Assembly: GCF_910592395.1 (NCBI RefSeq)
Contig: NC_088311.1
Location: forward strand, 3,040,501-3,104,500
Direction: 5' to 3'
DNA: 64,000 nucleotides
From: Lineus longissimus
Taxonomy: Eukaryota > Nemertea > Pilidiophora > Heteronemertea > Lineidae
In this document: positions 26,401 through 38,522 of the stretch, one piece after another
How the letters are laid out: every line of letters begins with the position of its first letter
Numbering within the stretch: position 1 is the first letter of the stretch
Position numbers and translations under genes: made by a program
The notes under the pieces: generated by a model
The model's input: only the letters and a program-made list of their open reading frames with translations
Told to the model about the DNA's origin: nothing
The model's database searches: none

Positions 26401-26547
26401 CCGAAGGTCATGATTTTGAGGAAAGCCTCCGACTATATCATTGGTTTACGACGAGAACAGCGACGATTAGAACATTTGAAACAAGCTGAGCAGAGTAGAA
26501 AGGAACAGCTGTTGAAGCGGATAGCTCAACTCAGGCGGACTTGTTAA
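22808..26547 (+). CDS. MYC: Myc proto-oncogene orthologue (bHLH-leucine-zipper transcription factor), 426 aa
   Basis: Myc pairs with Max through its bHLH-zipper, binds CACGTG E-boxes in the nucleus and drives growth genes. Coding exons are 22,808-23,456 and 25,916-26,547 (phase 1 join). Visible regions: Myc box 0 at about 40-56; Myc box I at 61-80 with the PTPPRSP phosphodegron (T74, S78, equivalent to human T58/S62); Myc box II at about 135-149 with DCMWSG; an acidic stretch at 217-235 ending EEIDVV; a basic NLS-like SSKKLKREL at about 300; bHLH-zipper at 341-426 with HNVLERKRRND and SFFGLRDQIPDLE. An in-frame TAA at 22,796 rules out an upstream CUG-initiated form from this exon. Length is close to vertebrate MYC (about 440 aa). 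TRIT1 follows in the same orientation. Identification is firm; MYC, MYCN and MYCL cannot be told apart because invertebrates usually have one Myc. Confidence 0.96.
23457..25915 (+). other. Myc intron 2
   Basis: A 2.5-kb intron at the position of the conserved second Myc intron, between Myc box II and the acidic region. It holds no exon I can support. Its main structure is the imperfect duplication at 24,871-25,141. Confidence 0.8.
24871..25141. repeat. Imperfect tandem duplication inside Myc intron 2
   Basis: The order ATTCCATCA, TGTGATCTCATA, CCTGAATCA, AAGTGACCC, AATAACCAAAATAGATAACTC at about 24,871-25,015 recurs at about 25,030-25,141 as ACTCCATCA, TGTGATCTCATA, CCTGAATCAC, AAGTGACCC, AATAACCAAAATAGATGACTC. 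Two diverged copies of roughly 120-145 bp. Confidence 0.75.
25916..26547 (+). CDS. MYC: Myc exon 3: acidic region, NLS and bHLH-leucine zipper
   Basis: The acceptor TTCTCTTTACAG precedes 25,916. The exon starts two bases into a Glu codon and runs to TAA at 26,545-26,547. The bHLH-zipper at the extreme C-terminus, ending LRRTC, mirrors the vertebrate LRNSC-type terminus. Confidence 0.93.
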
Positions 26548-27395
26548 TGCTTTTGTCCAATAGACTTCCCAATCGATCGTGGCCAAATCAACGAGAAGTG
26601 TTGTTTCAGATCTCAGGACTGACTATTCAATCAGGTTCTCTGATTGTTGTTTTGTTATGTCGAGTGAAATGTGATCAAAGACGGTTTGAAAGCTTCAGTT
26701 TTCTGTGTTATGTTGCATATCATGTTGGAATCAGAGGTTGAAAGGAGATTTGTAAATGGAGTGACATTTAAAGAAATAAGCGAAGGTGGCTTGCATGTTA
26801 TTTGCAACCCTCCTGTCTGGAATGAATGGTTGATGGTGTCCTTGCACAGCATTATGTGGCTTTCGGATTTGATATTACAAATTGACAGATCTGTTTTCGA
26901 CAGAAAAATAGACTTTATTTGCTATTGTCATTTGTTGTCCAATTGTTGATTGACATCAGCCCCCAATGTTCAGCCAATCATAGATAGTGGGAATTGATAT
27001 TGTCAGAATGCATTTTCAGCTTGCTGACTGCACTGCCCGATTAATAGGTGAAACAGTAGAATAGATTGATCATAGATATTGTAGGTGCAGTTTAGGAATT
27101 GAAGGAAGATTTGCACAAACTTGACGGTGTACAAATGTATGTGCTTTTGCACTACATAGTATGTATGTATTTGTATCTAAAGACATTTTTACAATTGGAC
27201 AAGTTCAAACATCAATATTCTTTTATGTTCTAAGTTGCTAACTCAGTGACCAAGGAATTCTTTTGGTTCAGTTTGATTAAAATTGCCAGGTATGCAACAT
27301 TTCTGGATGTACATTTTTGTAGAAAATCGTTTCAAATTTATAATTACTCAAGGAGAGTATTTTATTTTTAATAAATTTACTTTGTATTAAAATTG
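26548..27395 (+). other. Myc 3'UTR
   Basis: A+T-rich sequence after the Myc stop, with a canonical AATAAA at 27,370-27,375. A few ATTTA pentamers are present (for example near 26,766), as expected for an unstable mRNA, though not strongly clustered. The end is inferred from the signal position. Confidence 0.5.
27370..27375 (+). terminator. Candidate Myc polyadenylation signal
   Basis: AATAAA about 820 bp after the Myc stop codon, followed by A/T-rich sequence and T-rich text. Confidence 0.5.
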
Positions 27396-30354
27396 ACTAT
27401 AAATCCAAGATATAAAAAAAAAAGTATATAAAAAGATGCAACTTTTATTTGTGAGGGCTTCACTGGCTTGATTTATAAAGAAAGAAACTTCGTAAAAAAA
27501 TGTTATAAAAAAATATAAAAAGTAAAAATGCACACCACTGCCACACCCATTTGAGTTTTTTACTTTTATAAGATTTACAAAGTTTTGAGATGTTTATTTT
27601 AGAGAGAAAAAAGTTGAAATATTTGCCAGTGTTGTTCCTGGGAGTTGGAGGAGGGTGTTTTTGACCTCGGGTTGCATTTTTCTGTGCAAAATAATCAGGT
27701 ATGGGACCAGTTGTACTGAGAGTTTCCGTGGTAACGGCCTACTACCTATGTGGTACCAGATTTCTTGGGGTGTATTTAGAAAATGCTTCTTGCTGATATT
27801 TTTCGTCCCAATGTTCATGTTGAGCAGAAGAGGGGGCCTGAAAAACTGCTTTGAAGTGTGTTTAGGGGGGGGGGGGTTGTGGTGCCTGATTCAATAGAAA
27901 AGTATTCATCAGTCTGCAAGTATAAACTATACCAACTTAACTAAGGCTCTTACTAATCAACACACCTTCTGTATTACCACTGAACTTGTGGTCACCTAAG
28001 AACAATTGATGAAATATTTTCCTCCAGTAATGAACATCCATAAATCTTTATCAAATTAAATTCTATCGAGTGCCCACTTTTCAACTTTTCTCAAAGACAA
28101 CCCTTTATTGAAAAGTTGTTTGCAGTTCTTTTATCTGAAATTGTATGCCTTTCTTGGCCACAAGTCTAAGAAAACCGTCACTGACATGTATGATGAAATT
28201 AGATAATGTTTGATGTACATGTGGTAATGTTCTTGTTTCTGCTTTTCCAAAAGAAGTGATTTGAGGAAAAATAATAGATCTGTAAACAACAACTTACTTC
28301 AGGGTTGACCATGTTGGTATTCTGCGATGAAATATGAGGACAGAACGAAATGCACAGCAGTTGTCTTTACCCAATGAATGCTTGCAAAATCCTGCATATC
28401 GACTACTCTAAAATCAATCAGGAGCTGTCACCACTGTAGATTTGTCAGGGAAGACTAGAAGAGGGGGCAATGATCTTCAGTATTCTGGCATCTCCTGAGC
28501 GAGTTTGCAGTAATTGTATTGAATAGCAGAGGGGAAGTCAACCTTTTTTCTTGAGGTCTCAGCGAGAGGCCTTCAATAAAGTTTTGGACAACTGGTTCCA
28601 AAATATCTTTTTTGTATGAAATGGCTGCCAATGAGAACTGATACTCTGAAGAACTTTTTGTGACTTCGCACAATATATTTGTTTTAGTATCCTGTCTCAA
28701 TGTTCATAGTCTTATACATCTTGATCCCTTGTACGTGTTGTAAGGGTTTGTTACAAATTCAGTGTCTTCCAAAGCCCTTCGCATTTAGGTTGAAACATTT
28801 ATGACTTAAAGTTGCTCAATTCAATTTTTGTAGGTTCTCAATCTCAGGGCCCATCACTGAATTTCAGATGAACAATATCATGTACTTTCATCATAGAATG
28901 TATAACTGAAGTATCAGTAGTCATTTCACTGAATTTTCCAGATCTGTCAGTTTTCATCGGTATCCGCCACAATGTGTTCAATTCAATTTTACAAAATTTG
29001 CATAGCTCTGTCCGCCTGTTCTGTACATAAGATTTATTTTATACAACTCAATATATCGTTATAGTATACATGTATGTAGAAAAATTAATCAGGAGTTAAA
29101 AGGACACTATCTCATCTTTGGCTGTGTAGCAATCCGTAATATACTTTAAAAACTCCTGCCCGCTTCTGGGAAATGAATATGCTGAAATCATTAACTGCAT
29201 TTTGGGGTAATGATCTCTTTAAATGTTGTCATTCTAAAAATCTAATTTCGATCAGTTTAAGAATGTATTTTCAAAATCAAACGTTGTCAGTAACAAGAGA
29301 GACTGCTGCACTGCCAAAGTTGAGGTCGTGTTCTGTCATTGGAGCATTTCTGTATAGATAGTAATCATGCCAAATATATTCTGTAAAATATGTATCATAA
29401 CCCGATTTAGTTATACACAATAGATAGACTGGGATGAGGGAAAAATAGTATGTCTGACTGGCCCATGATGTCAAAATGTCAAAAATAATCCGGTCATTTC
29501 CATCTAATTCTGTCTTGATGGGAAAGCCAAGGACAAACATGTTTCTCACTTTTTCACATCGTATGCCTTCACAAAGTTATATTTCTATGGTGAATTTCAA
29601 CATTTTTTGGTTGGTTCAACGTGGCATCCTAAAACCTTAAATTGTTACCCCTCGTTCAGAGTATTAAAAAACCCAGAAATTCTATAAAGAGTGACCAATT
29701 CGGTAAACTTGTGTCTGATTGTGAGAGTGTTTGTTGCCTGTGTGAATGTTTCTTTCAAGTCCCAACCAATAATGTAACCCTCACTGTCTTGATAAATTCA
29801 ATTTGAGGGGGTTGGTATGTATTCAATGCGAAAAAAGTGGCAAGTTTATTGAATTGCATGGTCAGTTGTATGTAATAAGAATTCGATTTGTTAATGAATT
29901 CATGGGTCAGTAAGTGACTAGGAACTACCCAGTATCGCTGTCATAATGTGCTTAGTTATGATGTTGAATTTCAAAAACATGCGACCTCCATACCAGAATA
30001 CATACTAACTGATCTTGTCATCTCTTCCAAGTTAAATAATCAAAACAACGATTTGTAATTCTTAAAATACTTGTTTTAAAAGTTTTCCTCACCATTTTCT
30101 AAATTCTTAAAATTTCCTTTCCTTTTGCTTTGCTTATCTTTCTAACAGTTGGACTCCTATATAGATTCATGGGCTGTCCTTCCCGGTCCATTATTAACTT
30201 TTTCATACTTTTTCATTTATATCAGTTTGACAATAAATGACTATTTTCCTTGAAATTTTTGTCTTCAAAATTGTTGTTCTTGAAGCCATATGACATGGAG
30301 CTGCCTAAATGAGGCGGAATGCCCTTTTCATTCCATTCAGAAAATGAGGCAAAA

Positions 30355-30448
30355 TTCACACCGGGACCTGGACCCCTGCCTACTCCCCGGAATCGCTAGT
30401 CTTCACACTGGGACCTGGACCCCTGCCCACTCCCTGGAATCGCTAGTC
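30355..30448. repeat. Tandem duplication, 47-bp unit, two copies
   Basis: A unit starting TTCACACCGGGACCTGGACC occurs at 30,355-30,401 and again at 30,402-30,448 with three or four substitutions. Confidence 0.85.
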
Positions 30449-30964
30449 TGCATCATGGCTGTTCTCTGGCCTGCATCCAGTAGTAGCAATGAGGTATGCA
30501 GCTAAGGCCAGAGAGACCTATGGCCCATGGTCACAATCCTGCACTCGGTTGTATCAGCTGACTATATCGGCAGTGGTTGGCTTTGCAAATAAAGCATTCT
30601 TATTCATCTGAGAACTTAAAAAAGTTAGTCTTACTTCCAGTCTAGTCCTAAATTTCGGATGCAGTGGACCGGCCTCGTTCCTCACCCTATGGCCTAAACA
30701 AATGAGGATGACGGAATGGGCTGCCCAGGGTGTCTACTTTAGTCCATGCCTCGGTGTGAAAGGAGGCGACTAGGATTGACATTCACTGCAGGCAAGTCGG
30801 CATGCTTTAGTCTGGGTGTTTTGGCGGGAAATGTTCTTTTCTGTGATAAACAAACCACAAACTAGCAGTAAGATTATATTGTTGTGCCAAAATACCACTA
30901 AGTTTGGTAGTTATGCCACCTGATTCTCTGGGAAAGCTTATGAGGTTGGTCATCCGTGTTATTT

Positions 30965-31080
30965 TGCAGCGGTGGTGTAATGGTTTTTTAGTGTTCTCTA
31001 AAAGGAAGCCTTCATCAGTCCCTACATGTAACGCCTTAAGGGATTTGGCTTATTCTCTTCAGGGTTCAAATCCTGTCGCA
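30965..31080 (+). repeat. tRNA-derived SINE-like head
   Basis: GGTGGTGTAATGG at about 30,971 resembles a tRNA D-arm/A box, and GGTTCAAATCC at 31,063-31,073 is a good B box. The spacing (about 90 bp) is longer than in a tRNA, so this is a SINE head with an insertion or a decayed copy, not a working tRNA gene. Confidence 0.45.
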
Positions 31081-31725
31081 ACTCTCCCACTATCATGTCA
31101 CATCCCTCAATTTAGGGGCATCTTGACAGGAAACTGACGTGGGGCTTCAAGATGCCGATTAACGGTGTTCCTACGGAGGCTGATGGGAAAAGCCTTAACT
31201 TTGATGGCCCATTCAAACAGGCTCCCATCCGCAACGCTGTAGCCTACAAGCCTACTCTAGTAGTCGGGTGGCGGACCAGGCCGGTCTATTATATACTTTG
31301 AACATGAGAGTTGGACAGAACCCCAGACCCCGGGACATGAACATGATTTTGGAGGGATACCAATAATTACCGGTGTGACAGCGGATATAGTCCCCCTGGA
31401 GTCATAGTCCGGTAGCATTGTATTTGATCAATCAAGCAGCATGATCTATTGTACCGCTAACCCTAACCAAAACATTTAGGAATGCGGGCTATTGTTACAC
31501 GGACTATCAGCCCTAGGACTACTATCCCTTGCACACCGGTCCCCCATTTGGGGTTTCTGTTCCCGAGTGTTTTCGTCGTCCTTTAAAGTTTGAAATTGCC
31601 GCCCATTCGACTTTACCCGCATACACAGTTCACACCTCATCTCCAGGAATATAAGTGTACAGTTAACAGTGTATCTCGACACTCATCGAATGGCACCTGT
31701 CTTCCTGCGGCCGAGGTAAAAAAGC

Positions 31726-31869
31726 ATGATGGCGGTCTCGTCAGCACAAATTTTGAAGCACGTCCCAGTTGTTGTGGTTTTAGGTGCAACGGGGACAGGA
31801 AAATCAAAGCTAGCGCTGAATATAGCTTCTAGATTTAGTGCAGAAATCATAAGTGCGGATTCCATGCAG
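31726..31869 (+). CDS. TRIT1: TRIT1 exon 1 with P-loop
   Basis: Encodes residues 1-48 and ends CAG|GTAAAT in phase 0. It contains the nucleotide-binding GATGTGKS and the SADSMQ motif used for substrate binding and catalysis. Confidence 0.92.
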
Positions 31870-34800
31870 GTAAATGCGCTGTCATCCTCGTATTTGATCG
31901 ATCAAAGTTGCGAAAGGTTCTGATAATTTGCTTTGGCCCTGGCGGCAAGTCTAGGAACTAACATGTGCTTTCATGTGCCACGTGCTGCGCTGTCACAGAA
32001 ACCCCATGAATTACATTCCTGGTGACCCTGCAGCTGTGACGTACGGTGACGTGTCTGTCGCGTATTGTTATAAAATGCGGCATCGAATGTTGATTATTAT
32101 ATCTGAATATCTTTTATCTCTGTATTGTTGATGATTGATTGATGGGTGGGTGGTTGGGTGTGGCTGTATATATACATACTGAAAGTGAAACGTAAGAATA
32201 CAATGTATTAAGTTTGTGACTTTTTGGAAATGACTGACGGCGACTGTTCATCCACTTAAATTCGGAATAGGCTACTGAATAGAATTCACCAGAAAAGTCT
32301 CTTTTTGTATTTCTTCAGGTTTACAAGGGACTTGACATCATCACTAACAAGGTGACTCAGGAAGAGCAGGCTGAATGTATTCATCACATGATTGGTTACA
32401 TTGATCCACTTCATCAGACGCACAAAGTTACCAACTTCAGAGATAAAGCTCTTCCAATAGTATCCTTTTAGACAATGATAATATGTCTTCTCCTTCTTGT
32501 CTGGTGGAGAACATTGCTTGTATGGCTTTCAAACTCAGTGGAATAATGCAGGCCATGTCTTTTAGGTGTTCAATTTGTAATACTTAATGCCAATGGCACT
32601 TATTATATGGACATGTTGTATGGTTTTCATGTTTCTGTCCTTAAACTATTCTCTAGATAGACAGCATTTTATCTCGGAACAAACTACCAATCATTGTCGG
32701 AGGGACTAATTATTACATTGAGGCTCTTCTGTGGAAGTTCCTTGTAGATAAACAGGTTTGTAGCAAGGAAGGGCCATCAGCTAAGCGACATTTTACCAAA
32801 CAAGTAACCAGGAAAATTCTATTCATGAAATTTATAACTACTGAACATCATAACAACTTGGCCAGATATTACATTTATGAGCAGATTACCAATTTTAGAC
32901 TTGTCTAGACATTTCATTTCACAGCTGTTACATGACCTGATGAGTATTTGGGCCCAAAGTCAGGGTCAACAACAAGATTTGTTGTGCTTTACTCCTGTCT
33001 CAGGGCCTGATCGGGGGGGGGGGGTCAGGGTCAATCCAAAAACACATAAAATGTGGTTTGTGGTTTTGGTCAATCTAAAAGAGAAAACTATGCATATCTA
33101 AAAATAAGATGGGTGAAATAATGTTAGGATGATGTATTGATTTTGAGAGCTTTGTAGGTGCAATTTACATCTATGTGCGTCATTTAGTGCGTGGTTGTAC
33201 AGCCTGCAGACACCTGTTTGAATTATTGGCATAAATGTGGAGGAAGTGTCTAAATGAACAGGTGTTTAAGGGTGGGAATGATGCAGCAGTATTGTAGTAC
33301 GCTGTAATCTGTCTGGTTTGTCTTGGCTCGCTGCCAACAAAGGCGTGGATAAAATCAACATTGCAGAGTAGTATTCAAATTTGTATATTTCATCGCATCA
33401 ATATTCGGCATGTAGAAGTTCTGTACGGAAATTAAATCAATAAATGTAAACGAAGAACTTCCTGTGATGGGCTGACACTTCTTGTGGTAGTTTTAAAAGC
33501 TGCCTTGTCTTTGAAAAACCACACAAGACATGACATCAGGGGTCATCAGAGTAACTTTAAATTAGTAAAAGTAGAAAGGTCCGAAGAGGGCCAGACAGAG
33601 TATAGTTTCGCCTCCCCCAACCTAGATTTTAGACACTACTTTTAAGACGAGAGACAAAATCTTCAATTATGATTTTAGAGTTGTGACATTAGTAACGCAA
33701 TACTTCGAATTTCACTGAATCCTTTTACCCAATTATGAATGTGATGTACGGTATACATATGCATTAGGCGTAGTGTAGGAGTAACTTTTTTATCTTATGT
33801 GAGAAAGGCCTTTTGTAATCTATTGATGATATGTCATCTGAGTAGACTTAATTGATTAAAATGTTCAACTCTCTCACTTGGTGAATCAACTGGCTTGTCT
33901 ACTGTCTGGCTGTATCAACAGATGCAGCCAGTCATTGTCAACACTTTGGACACGTGTGTCACAAGCATTTAAAGTAGATCTGCCTGAAGAGCAGTGCAAG
34001 CTAGCAATCAAAATCAGTGTGACATGTGATTATAGTTGCTGTTGCTGTTGCTGTAATGTGTGACAAGCAACAAAAAGAACCCTCCTCTGCGGTAAGTGCA
34101 TAGCACTCCCAGTTTGAATGACTGCCTCATCAGGGTATCTTGTTGTTAAAAAGGAGGTAGGTTTTTGCATCTTATCAAGATAAGGGAGTATAGACCATGA
34201 GGTTCAAGATGTAAATTAAAATGACAAGAAATTGGATAACTAGGCTAAGGTGGAGTTTGAGCTGCATGTAGTTTCTCAAGCACCTGAATATGCTCTATCT
34301 TTGTTAATCAAATAAGTACTCATGTACCATTTGTGTTCATGACTTCGATGGATTTTTGCTGGATTCCTTGTGTAAACCTCTGGATTTATCAACAAGGGTT
34401 ATTGTTTGAACATGTCCTGATCAAACAGTCTGTTTGTTTTCTCTCGATTCACGTTGGAAAATCATCTGTTAGTTCACATCCTCTTCAGGCTGTCCTCATT
34501 TGACTTATTGAACAGCCTTGCTAAAGCACTCTTGACTCAATACCTAATTCAACTTGGATGACACCATTGGCTACTGGCAGATTGACATTGAACTTTTCCT
34601 GTGATTGGCTATAGCATCGATCCAAAATTCTCAATTTCACCCAGGCTTATCACAATCGAGAGATAAGAGTAATACTGAGGAATCAAAACAGAGCCATGGC
34701 TTTAGGAGACTTGAGGTATCCTTATTGGCCATGGCTAGTGATATGTACTATGGCATATGGAGTTGAGCCCACGTCATAAAAGATCAAAAATCATATTGGT

Positions 34801-37800
34801 TTCAATTTTTGCATATGAAAGACCTTCTAGCAATGAATTAGAAGTACTTTGAAGTGCTCTAAATAACTGATAACGGTGATTAGTGGAGCCACTGGCTGAT
34901 GATAGAAAGTGTGCCCACATTTCAATACTATTTATCAACCGCACCTGTTTCTACAATTATGTCTTCCGCCATCATATTTATGAATGAAATTGGATCCATT
35001 GTAAAAGTACACCCTATTTACATGATTCATAACGTCATAAACGTCCTACTATCAAGCAAACAAGTTGTTTATTGATTTATAGATAGTAATAATATTATTG
35101 GGCTTTTTAATCGTGTCTCATGGTGAGAAATCAACATGTTTCTATGTTTAAAAACTCATTTGACATACATGTATCCTGGAATTTGTCTAATTTCTTGGCC
35201 GAGTCCAAGCCTTTGCCAATACTCAACTAAAATTTGTAAATGTTTTACACACATTTTGATAAAGAATGATGCAGTGTGATGTATTGGTTGGTATACAATA
35301 GTAAAACCTAATATTTAGAGTAGATAAGATAGTTTGTTTGTTTTATGATAATTAATGCTACATGATTGTCAGGTGTTTTGAACCCACTGCTATGATAATG
35401 GTTAATAATTGGCGCAGTGCCATCCGCTTTTTTTCTGGTTGGGCTATGATTTATGATTGTTTTTCAAATTTAATTATGTTATTTATAAACCACATGTGTG
35501 AATGACAGATGTTTTCATTAGACTTTAAACTGTCAATGGTTGGCAAATTTACTCATTTTCAATTAACTGTAGACTAAATTCTTTCTGCACTTGCTGCAGG
35601 AATGCTATGGCTTTTTATGCTCAATTTGATATTTTCACACTTTTTGAGTTCAAATTGCCAATGCAGGCTCAAAAATCATGAAAATAAAACACTCTCAAAA
35701 TTATCAAAACAATTATGCCTACAGTTGTTCTAAAATTGATCCAATGCGAATGGGGGCGCTTGCCAGAAACAAAACTGCATACTATCTAAATGTTGAAAGC
35801 TCCCAAATGCGGCAAACATTTCGAAACATGCAGTTTGTAAAACAGCTGGACTTTAAACGACATGCATTAGGCCAATCAGTTTTTGAGAGGGTGAATAATC
35901 GATTTATGTAACTGTGCGAAAGGACCTCAAAATTGAGAGCGATTTTAACATCTGTTCTTGAGGGTCTGTACATGATGTCAAGTGTTCGAGGTTAGATTGC
36001 CGCTTTGTTGGTTAAGGCTTGCTACTACTTCTGCAACCTATTGTTGACTTATTGAACTGTTGATGAATTGATGCTCAAAGTTGAACAGTTCTCATATCAT
36101 AATTGACTCAATCAGAATGAGAACCAGAGTACTGGTATGTATCTGGTAATGAAACATTAGAGGACCTGTGCTGCATGAACTATTCTCGTTCAGTTTCACT
36201 GACCTGCCGATCATATTTAACGCACTTTCAGAAAGCCAGTCCACCCAGAACTCGAGACCGAAGTCCTTTAACAACAAGGTCAAGTCCAATGGGAAACTCA
36301 GCCTCATCATCTGCCAACTCCCCAAGACAACCAAGTGAAGAAACAAGCGAGCATGGTCGAAATTTCGATGGAGAAAGGGATGACACTAATAGCTCAACAG
36401 ACTTTGCATCATTGGACAATGAGGCGTTGCACCGTGAGCTTGAGAGGGTCGATCCAGTTACAGCCCTGAGGTTACACCCGGCTGATCGGCGGAAAGTTGT
36501 CAGGTGTGTTTTACGTCAATGTTCCCAAATTCATGGTTAGTTTAAAGTTGTACCCTGTAAGACTGTTTGACTTGTATTCCAGGGCTCTTGAAGTGTATCA
36601 CCAGAATGGCCAGCCTCTGAGTGAGATTCTCTCCAAGCAACACGAAGACACCGGCGCGTCTGCTATCAGTGGTCCATTACGTTATGACAACACCTGTATA
36701 TTTTGGGTCCAGTGTGACCAAAAAGTATTAGAGGAAAGACTCGATGCTAGGGTTGATGACATGATACGACGTGGGCTTGTAAAGGAACTGCTGGATTTCC
36801 ATGAGGCTTACAACAGGCCTAGAGTTGCAGATAACAAGTAAGATAGCTTTTGTAGATTTCTGTCGTTATCATTATCATTTGCTGGTGAAGATAGTTGGTA
36901 GCCCCTGCGAGAGCGAGTTATGTGGATAGTTAGCCGTGAAATAGCTTCACCAAATCCTCTCACTGGTAAAGTGCGACACAATCTTTGATCAGTCCAATGA
37001 AAACCAGAACAAAAGGAGTTTTACTTGAGGCACCAGTATGTCAAAATCATACAACAAATTAATCCTTGTGTAGTGTTTTAAACTCTGAGTGATTCTTACG
37101 TGTCCGTTTCCAATATATTCTGTTGGCCATAGAGGTTCATTAACAAAGGTAATGTCTGTTTCAGGGTGGCAGACTACACCTTGGGTATATTCCAGAGCAT
37201 CGGCTTCAAAGAGTTCCATGACTACCTGATTTTGCCTGAAGAGGAGAGAGGGACAGCTCACGCACAGAAATTACTTCAGCAGGGTAAGTCTCGCATCTGA
37301 CTTGTTTTTGTGGGCATTGTCAATGAAAAGAAAAGTACCTATATTTGCACCTATGCCTGGGGACCAGTAGTAAGCCTGTAGATGTCAATAATAGTAGCAT
37401 AGTGAAGGGAGGAGTGTGTTGTAGTCATTAATACCCGGATGCTGATGTATTAGCCCCTGTATTATATAGTTCAAGTTTAACCTCTTTGACATATCATCGG
37501 ATTGAAACCATCAAATGTGGGAAAGACTTAATTGTCTATTTGTGTTTTGTGTAGGTATTGACCAGCTGAAGCTTGTGACAAGACAATATGCCAGGAAACA
37601 GCGCAAGTGGATCAGGAACAGATTCTTACGACGTAAGTCCTTGTCAAAGAAAACGATTCAGTTATGCCATTTTTCAAGAGGATAAAACATCCCCTCTGCC
37701 AAGGAGCATAAAAAGTTAAAACAGAGTTTGAGATGTTGCCTGTTGTTGGAAATTGAGATGGTCACTCCACATACCTCTGTTGACAAAAATGATGCATTTT

Positions 37801-38522
37801 TCCAGGTCCAGGTAGCAGCGTGCCTCCAGTCTACGGAGTCGATTCCACAAACCCTGAGAACTGGGAGATTGATGCCTTGAAACCTGCTTTAGAGATCCTC
37901 TCTGCTATTGTTAAGGTATGCATGGCATGTCAAGGGTCTGAGCCACTAGACCATATCTACTCCATACATATAGCTTGAGACAGTATCAGAGTTTGATTAC
38001 TTGGCTTGTTATTTCCAAAAGAGCTTTAACTTTTGTAATCACTACTCGTAGTACTTAAGAAATAATACAATAATTTTTCCTGCAGGCGAGACTACTCAAA
38101 ACTCACAAGATATCTTTCCTAACATGTTTGTATTGTGGTTCTCTTGCAGGGGGAGACTCCTTCAATCCAACCACTGCCATGTGAAGCCCCCAGGGATGAA
38201 CCAGAACATCACATCTGTGATATCTGTGGAGGGAGGATATTCGTTTCTAAGCTGGCATGGGAGGGTAAGTGTTCAAGGTACTAATTATAAATTGCAGAAG
38301 CTGAGAAAATGTTGAAGTGTTGAGTTGTAAAGTTGGCTGTAGCTTTGTTGGTACCTGATCTGAAGTAGGAAGTATGTGACAGTATATCACTTAAAATATA
38401 TGTTTCTTTTCCCAGCTCATTTGAATGGTAAGAAGCACAAGAACCTACTCCGAAAGAAGAGACAGTTAGAAAGGCAACAAGCTGAGGATGCCATTCAAAA
38501 GGGAAATACTGAGGCAAGCTGA
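31726..38522 (+). CDS. TRIT1: tRNA dimethylallyltransferase (tRNA isopentenyltransferase), 479 aa
   Basis: Transfers the dimethylallyl group of DMAPP to N6 of A37 in cytosolic and mitochondrial tRNAs (i6A37). Ten exons: 31,726-31,869; 32,319-32,459; 32,657-32,755; 36,232-36,503; 36,583-36,837; 37,165-37,283; 37,555-37,632; 37,806-37,915; 38,150-38,264; 38,416-38,522. All junction phases agree. Visible: P-loop GATGTGKS at 20-27; [18 protein letters not shown] at the exon 1-2 join; GGTNYYIE at 110-117; [42 protein letters not shown]; a C-terminal C2H2 finger (C429, C432, H446, H452). An in-frame TAA at 31,717 fixes the start at 31,726 or the next ATG. Human TRIT1 is about 467 aa. Odd: a 60-residue Ser/Pro/Arg-rich linker at 129-188. 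The N-terminal extension is only 19 residues, so mitochondrial targeting is less obvious than in human. Confidence 0.96.
32756..36231 (+). other. TRIT1 intron 3
   Basis: The largest TRIT1 intron, 3.5 kb, between [12 protein letters not shown] and the Ser-rich linker. It contains a poly-G tract at 33,013-33,024 and a short GCT triplet run near 34,036. No exon or mobile element is recognised. Confidence 0.75.
36232..36503 (+). CDS. TRIT1: TRIT1 exon 4 with Ser/Pro-rich linker
   Basis: The acceptor CACTTTCAG precedes 36,232 (phase 0) and the donor GTCAG|GTGTGT ends it (phase 2). The first 60 residues are rich in Ser, Pro, Arg, Asp and Glu and lack family similarity. The remaining 30, from [10 protein letters not shown] to RKVVR, are clearly IPT family. 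Confidence 0.88.
38150..38522 (+). CDS. TRIT1: TRIT1 exons 9-10: C2H2 zinc finger and C-terminus
   Basis: Exon 9 (38,150-38,264) encodes HICDICGG and ends in phase 1. Exon 10 (38,416-38,522) supplies [10 protein letters not shown], completing a matrin/U1-type C2H2 finger known from eukaryotic TRIT1/Mod5 proteins, then a Lys/Arg/Gln-rich tail and TGA. Confidence 0.9.

Larger units (their letters stand above)
27396..31725. other. Spacer between Myc and TRIT1
   Basis: No supported gene. It contains a poly-G tract at 27,865-27,876, a 47-bp tandem duplication at 30,355-30,448, an E2F-like TTTTGGCGGGAAA at 30,819-30,831, a tRNA-derived SINE-like piece at 30,965-31,080, and presumably the TRIT1 promoter in the last several hundred bases. 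Confidence 0.6.
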
